Of a DNA stretch of 22,925 nt, positions 14,695 to 22,862 are shown piece by piece. The position numbers and the translations under genes were made by a program. The stretch spans positions 1-22,925 of the forward strand of contig JAGGZA010000149.1 of assembly GCA_021162265.1 (NCBI GenBank), given 5' to 3'. Positions within the stretch are counted from its first letter, which is position 1, and every line of letters starts with the position of its first letter. The stretch is from Candidatus Aerophobota bacterium (lineage in GTDB: Bacteria > Aerophobota > Aerophobia > Aerophobales > B3-G15). The notes under the pieces are model-generated. The model was given only the letters and a program-made list of their open reading frames with translations. It had not been told where the DNA came from and did no database searches.

Positions 14695-15486
14695 ATGCTT
14701 ATTGTAGGAGAGAAAATAAATACTACATTAAAAAGAGCAAAGGAAATTGTAGAGAAGAAGGATAAGGAAGGTTTGCAGCATCTTGCTAAGATACAGGTGG
14801 ATGCTGGAGCATCTATGATAGATGTCAATGTTGGTACGAGAATTAAGACAGAAGTAGAGGATATAAAATGGGCAATTGAGACTATTCAGGAGATAGTAGA
14901 TGTGCCCTGCTGTATAGATTCTCCCAATCCTAAAGTTTTAGAGGCAGGTCTTTGTGTTCATAAAGGAAAAGCTCTTGTTAATTCAACGACTGCAGAGAAG
15001 AAAAGATTAGAAGAAGTTATTTCTGTTGTTAAAAACTACAATTGTAAAATAGTCGCCCTGACTATGGATGAAGAAGGTATCCCTGAAGACGTTGATAAAA
15101 GATGCAAAATAGCGGGTATCCTGATAGATAGGCTCAGCAGTGAAGGTTTTTCTTTAGATGATATTTACATTGATCCTTTAATAAAACCAGTGTGCACAGA
15201 TTCCAGGGTAGGTAAAATCATACTCCAGGCAATAGAGAGAATCTCTACCCTTTTTCCTGGAGTTCATCTTATTTGTGGTCTTAGTAATATATCTTTTGGT
15301 CTTCCCAGGAGAAGCCTCTTAAATAGAGTTTTTTTAGCTATGGCTATGGCGAGAGGACTTGATGCTGTAATCCTGGATCCTCTGGATAAAGATTTGATGG
15401 CTACTGTTTTTGCTGCCAATACTCTTCTGGGAGAAGATGAATTTTGTGCAAATTATCTTTCAAGCTTTCGAGAAGGGAAATTTTAA
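14695..15486 (+). CDS. AcsE-like methyltetrahydrofolate:corrinoid methyltransferase
   Basis: This 263-residue pterin-binding TIM barrel closely resembles AcsE, which moves a methyl group between methyltetrahydrofolate and a corrinoid protein in the Wood-Ljungdahl pathway. Folate-binding residues known in the Moorella enzyme are present: D75 (CID-SP), N96 (VNSTTA), D160 (YIDPL) and N198 (GLSN). The protein starts MLIVGEKIN, as the family does. Neither the corrinoid iron-sulfur protein nor carbon monoxide dehydrogenase genes are nearby, so this may be a stand-alone methyltransferase linked to one-carbon units from the substrate degraded here. It starts 43 bases after the RraA-like gene and is followed 15 bases later by an MFS gene. 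Confidence 0.87.
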   Translation: MLIVGEKINTTLKRAKEIVEKKDKEGLQHLAKIQVDAGASMIDVNVGTRIKTEVEDIKWAIETIQEIVDVPCCIDSPNPKVLEAGLCVHKGKALVNSTTAEKKRLEEVISVVKNYNCKIVALTMDEEGIPEDVDKRCKIAGILIDRLSSEGFSLDDIYIDPLIKPVCTDSRVGKIILQAIERISTLFPGVHLICGLSNISFGLPRRSLLNRVFLAMAMARGLDAVILDPLDKDLMATVFAANTLLGEDEFCANYLSSFREGKF

Positions 15487-15501
15487 ATTTATTATTCTTC
15501 T

Positions 15502-16662
15502 ATGATTGATAAAAACTCACCTGCTTTGTATCTTCTTCCCTTTATTTTAGATTTTATGATGGGGGGCATTTCAATAGCTGTTCCTCTTCTGGCTATAATG
15601 TTAAATGCTTCTCCACTTACTCTTGGAATACTGGGATTTTCTCCCGGAGTTGCCTACATATCTTTATGTCTTGTTTTTGGGAAATTGTCAGAGGTATGGC
15701 ATAGAAAGAATCTACTCTCCCTGGGGTTATTTTTATATACTCTTTCTTCTCTAATTTTGTGTTTTTCCTCCCGGATTTATCAGCTTTATTTATCCATGCT
15801 TCTCATTGGCATAGGAGCAGCTATGTTCTGGCCTACTCTGGAGGCATGGATTGCTGAGAGGGAGGAGAAAAAACCTCTTGCCCGGAAAATGGGCATTTTC
15901 AATACATCATGGAGTTTGGGACAGGCTCTGGGTCCTCTTGCAGGAGGGATGCTTTTTGCAATTAGCCTGAGGTTGCCTTTTTATCTTGTTTTCCTTGTAG
16001 GCCTTTTTTCTTTTTTCATTCTTTTAAAGGGAATTCCCGGGGATGATCTTTCAAGAAGAAGTAGAAGCATTGACAATAGTTCTCCATCTTCCTCTATAAA
16101 TTCTTCTTATTCCTTTTATGTCAATATCTCACGAATCGCCAATTTTACTTTGTGGTTTTCTCTGGGAGTAATAAGGTATATTTTCCCTAAGCTGGGGACA
16201 AATTTAGGTATTTCCTCTTCCTTTTTAGGTCTTTTAATGTTTGCTCTCTTTTCCTCTCAAACTCTTATCTTTTATGGATTGGGTATATTTCGTAACTGGC
16301 AGTACACCATTTATCCTCTAATCTTTTTTCAGGTTCTTGCTCTCTCTGGTCTTGCAATAATCTTTTTTAGTAGTTCTTTTGTTTTATTCCTCTTGGCCTT
16401 TTTGCTTATAGGGGCAGGCATAGGGATGACTCATTCTTCAAGTTTATTTCATAGCGTTAATACCGTTCTTCAAAAAGGTCCCCGGGCTGCGGTTCACGAG
16501 ATTTTTCTTGCAGCAGGGGGTCTTTCAGGACCCCTAATAGGAGGAATAATTGCTCAAAGGTTTTCTTTAAGAACACCTTATCTTGTTGCTTTTTTAATAA
16601 TAGGGGGAGGAATAGTTGTAGAGATACTGATTAAGATTCGCGCCTCTTCCTGCAAGAATTAA
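15502..16662 (+). CDS. Major facilitator superfamily transporter
   Basis: This 386-residue, very hydrophobic protein shows about 11-12 membrane spans in two halves separated by a Ser/Arg-rich cytoplasmic loop at about residues 180-205. The loop after span 2 contains FGKLSEVWHRKN, a degenerate form of the MFS motif A, and the Gly-rich segment GAAMFWPTLEAW fits a central helix of drug/proton-antiporter-type MFS members. No good ribosome-binding site precedes the ATG, so translation may be coupled to the AcsE-like gene ending 15 bases upstream. Substrate and direction are unknown; it could export a product of the cluster. Its stop codon overlaps that of the convergent purL by three bases. Confidence 0.85.
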   Translation: MIDKNSPALYLLPFILDFMMGGISIAVPLLAIMLNASPLTLGILGFSPGVAYISLCLVFGKLSEVWHRKNLLSLGLFLYTLSSLILCFSSRIYQLYLSMLLIGIGAAMFWPTLEAWIAEREEKKPLARKMGIFNTSWSLGQALGPLAGGMLFAISLRLPFYLVFLVGLFSFFILLKGIPGDDLSRRSRSIDNSSPSSSINSSYSFYVNISRIANFTLWFSLGVIRYIFPKLGTNLGISSSFLGLLMFALFSSQTLIFYGLGIFRNWQYTIYPLIFFQVLALSGLAIIFFSSSFVLFLLAFLLIGAGIGMTHSSSLFHSVNTVLQKGPRAAVHEIFLAAGGLSGPLIGGIIAQRFSLRTPYLVAFLIIGGGIVVEILIKIRASSCKN

Positions 16663-18896
16663 ATTTTAATCTCTTTGACTAAGGAATTTTCCCATATTTT
16701 GTGAATTTCTTTAATATTTTTAGAAATTAGCACCTTTCCTTCCTTTTTAATTATAAGGTTTTCTCCTCCTACTTTGCCTAACAGCTTCAAGCTTATCTTA
16801 TTTTTATTGGCTATTTTTTCAATATAAGGGAAATTTTGAGGAGAACAGGATAGAATAATTTGCGATTGGACTTCACCAAAGAGCAGTATATCTTCCCTCT
16901 CATCTATATCTCTTTCTAAATTTATAGTTGCTCCGATGAGATTTTCCCTGTTTAAAATACAGCATTCAGCAAGACAAATGGCAAGACCTCCATCAGATAC
17001 ATCGTGGGCTGAGTTTACAAGGCCTTTTTTAATGAGTTCAAGGCATGTTTTCTGTAGAAGTTTTTCTGTGGTGAGGTCTAATTCAGGAGGTCTACCTTTT
17101 TTTAGCTGATGGATGCACTGAAGGTACTCACTTCCACCTATACTTTTTTCTCCATTACCAAGAAGGATAATTAAGTCTCCTTCTTTTTTAAACCAGGGAG
17201 TGCAGAGGAAGCTAAAGTCATTAATTAAACCAAGCATTCCCACAATGGGAGTTGGATCTATTGCACCCTGAGGATTTTCATTATAAAAGCTTACGTTTCC
17301 TCCAGTTACCGGGGTTTCGAGCTCTCTACAGGCTATTGCTATTCCCTCAACACACTTTGTGAATTGCCAGAATATCTCTGGATCGGTGGGTGTTCCGAAA
17401 TTAAGGCAATTTGTAATGGCTAAAGGTTTTGCTCCAACGCAAACTACATTACGAGCAGCCTCGGCAACAGCGATTTTTCCTCCTTCGTAAGGATCAAGGT
17501 AACAATAACGCCCATTTCCATCGCAACTTACAGCAATGGCTTTTCTTGTCTCCTTTACTCTAACTACGGCGCTGTCATGTCCGGGCAGGAGAATGGTATT
17601 TGTTCCAACCATATGGTCATATTGCTCAAATATCCATCTTTTACTGGAAATATTGGGAGAGGATAATATCTTTACAAATACTTTCTCTATGTTCTCTGGC
17701 AAAGGTAATGATGATAGGTCAAGGTTATTCGCTTCTTCCAGATATTTGGGTTTTGCTCTTTCTCTGAGGTAAATAGGAGCATCATCTGTCAGGGATTTTA
17801 CAGGAATGCTCGCAACAACTTTTTCACCTTCTTTTACCTTAAATACTCCGTCAGAGGTAACCTTACCAATGGGAACAGCATTCAGGTCCCATTTTTTGAA
17901 TATTTTTTTGGCTTCTTCCTCCTTGTTTTTCTTCACCACCACAAGCATTCTTTCTTGAGATTCAGAAAGCATCACCTCGTAGGGAATCATTCCCTTCTCT
18001 CTTCTCGGGACACGGGAGATATCTATTTGTGCTCCTGAATTTCCTCGGGAGGCTGTTTCAACAGTGGATGAGGTGAGTCCTGCTGCTCCCATGTCCTGCA
18101 TTCCTACAACGACCCCGGTTCTTATTAATTCCAGAGTAGCTTCAAGGAGAAGTTTTTCCATGAAGGGGTCTCCTATTTGAACGGAGGGTCTGTCCTTATG
18201 GGATTCATCTGTGAGTTCTCTTGAGGCAAAACTTGCTCCTCCCAATCCATCCCTGCCGGTTGACGAACCTACATAAAAAATTGTGTTTCCCTCTCCTTCC
18301 GCTTTAGCCTTGATGATACTGTTCTTTTTAACTATGCCAAGACAGAGAACATTAACAAGAGGATTCCCTTTGTACGACTCATCAAAGAAAGTTTCCCCTC
18401 CAACTGTAGGAATACCAATGCAGTTTCCATAGAAAGCTATACCCCCAACCACACCTCTTAACAGGTATCTTGATTTGGGATCGCTTACAGGCCCAAACCT
18501 TAGAGAGTCCATAAGCAGTACAGGACGTGCACCCATAGTAAATATATCTCTTATAATTCCTCCTACTCCCGTAGCCGCACCCTGGAAAGGTTCTATTGCT
18601 GAGGGATGATTGTGAGATTCCATTTTGAAAACTACAGCAAGACCGTCTCCTATATCAACCACTCCTGCATTTTCCTTGCCTGCTTCTACAAGAATATTAC
18701 TTCCCTTTGTGGGAAACTTCTTCAAGATGAGTTTTGAACTTTTATAGCTGCAGTGTTCACTCCACATAACAGAAAAGATACCAAGCTCGGTGAAGTTAGG
18801 TTCTCTTTTAAGAGCTTTTTTTATTTTCTCGTATTCCTCAACTGTCAATCCGTGGTCTTTTATAATCTCTGCATCTATTTTTTCAGGTTCTCTCAT
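16659..18896 (-). CDS. purL: Phosphoribosylformylglycinamidine synthase subunit PurL (small type)
   Basis: This catalytic subunit converts formylglycinamide ribonucleotide (FGAR) to formylglycinamidine ribonucleotide (FGAM) with ATP and ammonia delivered by PurQ, in a complex with PurS. Length (745 residues from this start) is that of the small PurL. Signatures include MWSEHCSYK near the N-terminus, ESHNHPSAIEPFQGAATGVGG in the ATP/substrate region, GVVGGIAFYGN, and DMGAAG later. An upstream in-frame ATG at 18938 would overlap purQ by 41 bases and has a non-family N-terminus; the ATG at 18896 sits one base after the purQ stop with AGAGG upstream. It is last in the purSQL group. Confidence 0.96.
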   Translation of the reverse strand: MREPEKIDAEIIKDHGLTVEEYEKIKKALKREPNFTELGIFSVMWSEHCSYKSSKLILKKFPTKGSNILVEAGKENAGVVDIGDGLAVVFKMESHNHPSAIEPFQGAATGVGGIIRDIFTMGARPVLLMDSLRFGPVSDPKSRYLLRGVVGGIAFYGNCIGIPTVGGETFFDESYKGNPLVNVLCLGIVKKNSIIKAKAEGEGNTIFYVGSSTGRDGLGGASFASRELTDESHKDRPSVQIGDPFMEKLLLEATLELIRTGVVVGMQDMGAAGLTSSTVETASRGNSGAQIDISRVPRREKGMIPYEVMLSESQERMLVVVKKNKEEEAKKIFKKWDLNAVPIGKVTSDGVFKVKEGEKVVASIPVKSLTDDAPIYLRERAKPKYLEEANNLDLSSLPLPENIEKVFVKILSSPNISSKRWIFEQYDHMVGTNTILLPGHDSAVVRVKETRKAIAVSCDGNGRYCYLDPYEGGKIAVAEAARNVVCVGAKPLAITNCLNFGTPTDPEIFWQFTKCVEGIAIACRELETPVTGGNVSFYNENPQGAIDPTPIVGMLGLINDFSFLCTPWFKKEGDLIILLGNGEKSIGGSEYLQCIHQLKKGRPPELDLTTEKLLQKTCLELIKKGLVNSAHDVSDGGLAICLAECCILNRENLIGATINLERDIDEREDILLFGEVQSQIILSCSPQNFPYIEKIANKNKISLKLLGKVGGENLIIKKEGKVLISKNIKEIHKIWENSLVKEIKI

Positions 18897-18897
18897 C

Positions 18898-19608
18898 TTA
18901 TTTTTTTCCTCTGTTTCTATCTTTGAGCGATTCCACAATAGACTCCCATATTATTTTTCCATCTTCAGAGCCAAGGATAGCTTCAGAGCATCTTTCCGGA
19001 TGAGGCATCATTCCCAGTATATTTTTTTCTTTATTACAAATACCAGCAATTGCTTCCAGAGAGCCGTTGGGGTTGTCCTCTTCGGTAATTTCTCCCTTTC
19101 TGTTACAATATCTGAAAATAATTTGATTATTTTTCTTTAATTTTGAGAGAACATCCTGGTCAGTATAGTAATTTCCCTCAAAATGGGCAATTGGCATGCG
19201 CAAAATTTGCCCCCTTTTAAAGAGCCTGGTGAAGGGAGTGGAGCAGTTCTCAACACGCAGATAAGTATATTTGCATACAAATAAAAGATTTTTGTTTTTT
19301 CTCATTGCTCCGGGTAAAAGACCTGCTTCCAGAAGAATCTGAAATCCATTACATATCCCTATAACAAGTCCTCCTCTTTGAGCAAATTCCTTGATTTTCC
19401 TCATCACGGGGCTGAATCTTGCAATTGCTCCAGTACGAAGGTAATCTCCATAAGAGAAACCTCCTGGAAGCACAATACAGTCAAAATTTTCGATGTTTTT
19501 CTCTTTATGCCATATGAAATCAACTCTTTCTCCTGTAACCTGCTTTATTGCCCACCAGCAGTCATAATCACAGTTAGAACCAGGGAAAATAACAACTCCA
19601 AATTTCAT
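18898..19608 (-). CDS. purQ: Phosphoribosylformylglycinamidine synthase glutaminase subunit PurQ
   Basis: This class I glutamine amidotransferase releases ammonia from glutamine for PurL. The catalytic triad is C86 (in GICNGFQ), H203 and E205 (MPHPE). The N-terminus FGVVIFPGSNCDYD is characteristic of PurQ. The 236 residues are normal. Its ATG overlaps the purS stop by four bases (ATGA), and its stop is one base from the purL start, so the three subunits are translationally coupled at the expected stoichiometry. Confidence 0.97.
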   Translation of the reverse strand: MKFGVVIFPGSNCDYDCWWAIKQVTGERVDFIWHKEKNIENFDCIVLPGGFSYGDYLRTGAIARFSPVMRKIKEFAQRGGLVIGICNGFQILLEAGLLPGAMRKNKNLLFVCKYTYLRVENCSTPFTRLFKRGQILRMPIAHFEGNYYTDQDVLSKLKKNNQIIFRYCNRKGEITEEDNPNGSLEAIAGICNKEKNILGMMPHPERCSEAILGSEDGKIIWESIVESLKDRNRGKK

Positions 19609-19859
19609 CTTTTAATTTCCTCAATTTCATATTCATACTTTTCAATGACAGGATTTACAAGTATTTTTTTACACATATCTTCAATTTGTTTTTCAGCCTC
19701 TCTTTTGTTTTTAATATTAAGTTCTATCTGAAAATACTTTCCTGTTTTCACCTCATTAACCCCCTTGAAACCAAGGGAATCCAGAGCATGCTTTATGGTT
19801 GCTCCCTGGGGATCAGCCACTCCTTCTTTTAAACTGATATAAACTTTAGCATTGAACAT
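19605..19859 (-). CDS. purS: Phosphoribosylformylglycinamidine synthase subunit PurS
   Basis: This 84-residue structural subunit bridges PurQ and PurL in the three-part FGAM synthase. The sequence shows the PurS pattern: a strand with Y-I-S-L-K-E-G-V, D-P-Q-G-A-T-I, a helix with the ALDSLGF segment, then a G-K-Y-F strand. It starts 15 bases after guaA ends, with AGAGGG upstream, and overlaps purQ by ATGA. Confidence 0.96.
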   Translation of the reverse strand: MFNAKVYISLKEGVADPQGATIKHALDSLGFKGVNEVKTGKYFQIELNIKNKREAEKQIEDMCKKILVNPVIEKYEYEIEEIKR

Positions 19860-19874
19860 TTTTCCCTCTTTTAA

Positions 19875-21425
19875 TTATTCCCATTCTATAGTTGCGGGAG
19901 GTTTTGAAGTTATGTCGTAAACTACTCTGTTTACTCCTTTTACCTCGTTAACTATTCTACGTGATACTCTATCAAGCAGCTCATAGGGAAGTCTTGCCCA
20001 GTCCGCTGTCATTCCATCCTCACTCGTAACAACCCTCAGGCATATTGTATATTCATAGGTGCGGGTATCTCCCATCACTCCTACGCTCTTTACTGGCAGG
20101 AGTACAGGAAAGGATTGCCATATCCTGGGTAGATCTTTGTATTTTTCCATTTCTTCCTGAACAATACTGTCAGCCTGACGCAGAATTTGTAATCTCCTGC
20201 GTGTAACCTCGCCCAGGACTCTTATAGCGAGCCCTGGTCCAGGAAAAGGCTGGCGACTCACTATTCTTTCAGGAAGACCGAGTTCTCTTCCCACCATTCT
20301 TACTTCATCTTTAAAAAGTTCCTTGAGAGGTTCAATGAGCTTGAGATGCATTGCAGAAGGAAGACCTCCCACATTATGGTGAGATTTTATAGTAACAGAA
20401 GGTCCTCCCTTTGCTGATCGAGACTCGATTACATCAGGATACAAAGTTCCCTGAGCCAGGAAATCTATTTTTCCTAATTTATTGGCTTCTTCGGTAAATA
20501 TCTTAATAAACTCCTCTCCAATGATTTTTCTTTTTCTTTCAGGGTCCCTTATTCCTTTTAATCTTCCAAGGAATCTTTTCTCAGCATCTACATATCTTAT
20601 ATTTAAATGGAAGTGATCTTTAAAGGTATTCAAAACCTGCTTTTCTTCCCCTTCTCTTAAAAGCCCATTATTAACAAAAATACAGGTGAGGTTGTTACCT
20701 ACAGCCCTGTTAACAAGTATAGCTGTTACCGAGGAATCCACCCCCCCGCTTAAAGCACAGATTACCTTTCCTTTCCCTACTTTTTCCCTAATCTGGTTTA
20801 CAGAGTGTTTTATAAAAGAACTGATAGTCCAGTCGCCACTACAGGAGCATATACGAAAAAGGAAGTTTTTAATGATCTCTTTTCCCTGAGGAGTATGAAC
20901 AACCTCTGGGTGGAATTGAACTCCATAAAATCTCCTCTTTTTATTTACTATAACAGCATAAGGACAATTATCTGTATGAGCAAGGGCTTCAAACCCTGGT
21001 GGTAGCTTGATTACCCTATCTGCATGACTCATCCACACAAGGAGTTTTTTAGGTAAATTGTGGAAAAGATTATCTTCTTTATCAACTGAAAGTTTGCTTG
21101 GTCCATATTCTCTTTTTTTAGCTGAGGCAACTTTACCTCCAAGAAGATGGACCATAACCTGCATTCCATAGCAGATACCCAATATGGGAATACCCATCTT
21201 TAAAATCCCGGAAGATGGTCTTGGAGCATCTTTTTCAAAGACACTTGATGGTCCCCCTGAAAGAATAATGCCTTTTGGTTTTAATTTCTTTATACTTGAG
21301 ATAGGTGTATTATAGGGGAGAAGCTCAGAATAAACTCTATTTTCTCGCACTCTTCTCAAGATAAGTTGGTTATACTGTGAACCAAAATCCAGAATAAGAA
21401 TTAATTCATTAGATTTATGAATCAA
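19875..21425 (-). CDS. guaA: GMP synthase (glutamine-hydrolysing)
   Basis: It converts XMP to GMP using ATP and glutamine. The 516 residues contain an N-terminal class I glutamine amidotransferase domain with C85 (GICYGMQ), H172 and E174 (FHPE), an ATP-pyrophosphatase domain with the loop SGGVDS at 226-231, and the C-terminal dimerisation domain ending KPPATIEWE, the family's usual terminus. The start codon is TTG, preceded by AAAGGA at 5 bases. It is located 10 bases after hisF and before purS, placing it in one purine/histidine operon. Confidence 0.97.
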   Translation of the reverse strand: MIHKSNELILILDFGSQYNQLILRRVRENRVYSELLPYNTPISSIKKLKPKGIILSGGPSSVFEKDAPRPSSGILKMGIPILGICYGMQVMVHLLGGKVASAKKREYGPSKLSVDKEDNLFHNLPKKLLVWMSHADRVIKLPPGFEALAHTDNCPYAVIVNKKRRFYGVQFHPEVVHTPQGKEIIKNFLFRICSCSGDWTISSFIKHSVNQIREKVGKGKVICALSGGVDSSVTAILVNRAVGNNLTCIFVNNGLLREGEEKQVLNTFKDHFHLNIRYVDAEKRFLGRLKGIRDPERKRKIIGEEFIKIFTEEANKLGKIDFLAQGTLYPDVIESRSAKGGPSVTIKSHHNVGGLPSAMHLKLIEPLKELFKDEVRMVGRELGLPERIVSRQPFPGPGLAIRVLGEVTRRRLQILRQADSIVQEEMEKYKDLPRIWQSFPVLLPVKSVGVMGDTRTYEYTICLRVVTSEDGMTADWARLPYELLDRVSRRIVNEVKGVNRVVYDITSKPPATIEWE

Positions 21426-21435
21426 CTTTTTCCTT

Positions 21436-22197
21436 TTAAGTTCTTACAGGAATCCCTCTTCTGGCGAGGTAATCCTTGGTTTCTTTTATTGTGTATTTTT
21501 TATAATGAAATATAGATGCAGCCAGAGCTGCATCTGCTCCTGCCTTCTGGAAAACCTCATAGATGTGTTCAGGATTTCCAGCACCACCTGAGGCAATCAC
21601 TGGGACATTAACTGATTCACAAACTGCCCTTGTCAGGTCAATATCGTAGCCATCTTCTGTACCGTCTTTATCCATGCTTGTTAGTAAAATTTCTCCTGCT
21701 CCCAGCTTTACTACCTCTTTAGCCCATTTTACAGCCTCAATGCCTGTGGGGTGTCTTCCTCCATGAGTATAGACTTCCCACTTTGTTTCAGAATTTATCC
21801 TTTTGGCATCAATGGCAACGACAATACACTGGCTTCCAAACTTCCTCGAGGCTGTTTTTACAAGTGAAGGGTTCTTCACAGCAGCAGTGTTAATGGAAAC
21901 TTTATCCGCTCCTGCTTTAAGAAGTCGACGAATATCTTCTAAATTTCTTATCCCTCCTCCAACGGTAAAGGGCATGAAAATCTCCCGCGCTGTTCGCTCT
22001 ACAACATCAATCATTATCTGTCTTTCTTCATGAGATGCAGTTATATCAAGAAATACCAGTTCATCAGCTCCTTCCTGTTCATAGATTCTGGCATTTTCTA
22101 CAGGATCTCCTGCATCTCGTAACTTAACAAAGTTTATACCCTTGACAACTCTTCCCTTCATTACATCAAGGCAGGGAATTATTCTCTTGGCTAACAA
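21436..22197 (-). CDS. hisF: Imidazole glycerol phosphate synthase cyclase subunit HisF
   Basis: It forms imidazole glycerol phosphate and AICAR from PRFAR and ammonia supplied by HisH. The 253-residue beta/alpha barrel has the catalytic D11 (PCLDV) and D130 (VAIDAK), plus the phosphate-binding GGG and ASGGAG loops. It uses a TTG start lying inside the end of hisH (7-base overlap), with AGAGGT about 9 bases upstream, which points to translational coupling. The by-product AICAR is a purine intermediate, which links this gene with its guaA and purSQL neighbours. Confidence 0.96.
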   Translation of the reverse strand: MLAKRIIPCLDVMKGRVVKGINFVKLRDAGDPVENARIYEQEGADELVFLDITASHEERQIMIDVVERTAREIFMPFTVGGGIRNLEDIRRLLKAGADKVSINTAAVKNPSLVKTASRKFGSQCIVVAIDAKRINSETKWEVYTHGGRHPTGIEAVKWAKEVVKLGAGEILLTSMDKDGTEDGYDIDLTRAVCESVNVPVIASGGAGNPEHIYEVFQKAGADAALAASIFHYKKYTIKETKDYLARRGIPVRT

Positions 22198-22820
22198 TTT
22201 TCGACGACCTCTTTAAAATTTTTTAATATGTTTAAACCCAACCTTTGAGACTTTTCAGGATGGAATTGACAGGCAAATACATTTTCTTTCCATATACTTG
22301 AGGTAAATTCTTCACCATATTCGGTAGTAGTGGCAATGATATCTTTATCATCTGGAATTACATAGCAGGAATGTACAAAGTAAAAATAGGAGTTATCGGG
22401 GATGTCTTTTAAATGAGGTGCTGCTTTTCTTATTTTTACGCTGTTCCACCCCATATGAGGAATCTTTAGTCCACTTTCTTCAGAAAAGTATACTACTTTG
22501 CCTTTAAATATATCAAGTCCTCTGGTATTTCCAAATTCTTCACTTTCTGTAAATAAAATTTGCATTCCCAGACATATCCCGAGAAAGGGACGTCCTGATT
22601 GAATAAATTTATAGATAGGATCAATTAATCTATCTTTTTTTAAATTATTCATGCAGTCTCTAAACGAGCCTACTCCAGGCAGGACAAGTCCCCTTGAATT
22701 TTCAATTTCCAGGAAACTGCTGGTGATCTTGACCTCGCAGCCAACTTTTCTTAGGGCATTTTTCACATTTAATAGGTTGCCCATTCCATAATCAATAATT
22801 GTTACTTCGTTCTTGACCAT
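22191..22820 (-). CDS. hisH: Imidazole glycerol phosphate synthase glutaminase subunit HisH
   Basis: This class I glutamine amidotransferase feeds ammonia to HisF. The 209 residues are standard, with C83 (GICLGMQ), H187 and E189 (FHPEKSQ), and the N-terminal IDYGMGN signature. ATG has AAGGA 7 bases upstream. It is the first complete gene of the minus-strand operon. No other histidine biosynthesis gene is visible next to it, although more may lie outside the window. Confidence 0.96.
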   Translation of the reverse strand: MVKNEVTIIDYGMGNLLNVKNALRKVGCEVKITSSFLEIENSRGLVLPGVGSFRDCMNNLKKDRLIDPIYKFIQSGRPFLGICLGMQILFTESEEFGNTRGLDIFKGKVVYFSEESGLKIPHMGWNSVKIRKAAPHLKDIPDNSYFYFVHSCYVIPDDKDIIATTTEYGEEFTSSIWKENVFACQFHPEKSQRLGLNILKNFKEVVENC

Positions 22821-22862
22821 AATAGTTTCCTTAATGTAAAAATTTATTTTATAATTTTTTAA

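Noticed and set aside
16659..18938. Longer purL start at 18938
   Set aside because: It would overlap purQ by 41 bases and adds a non-conserved N-terminus; the ATG at 18896 has better signals.
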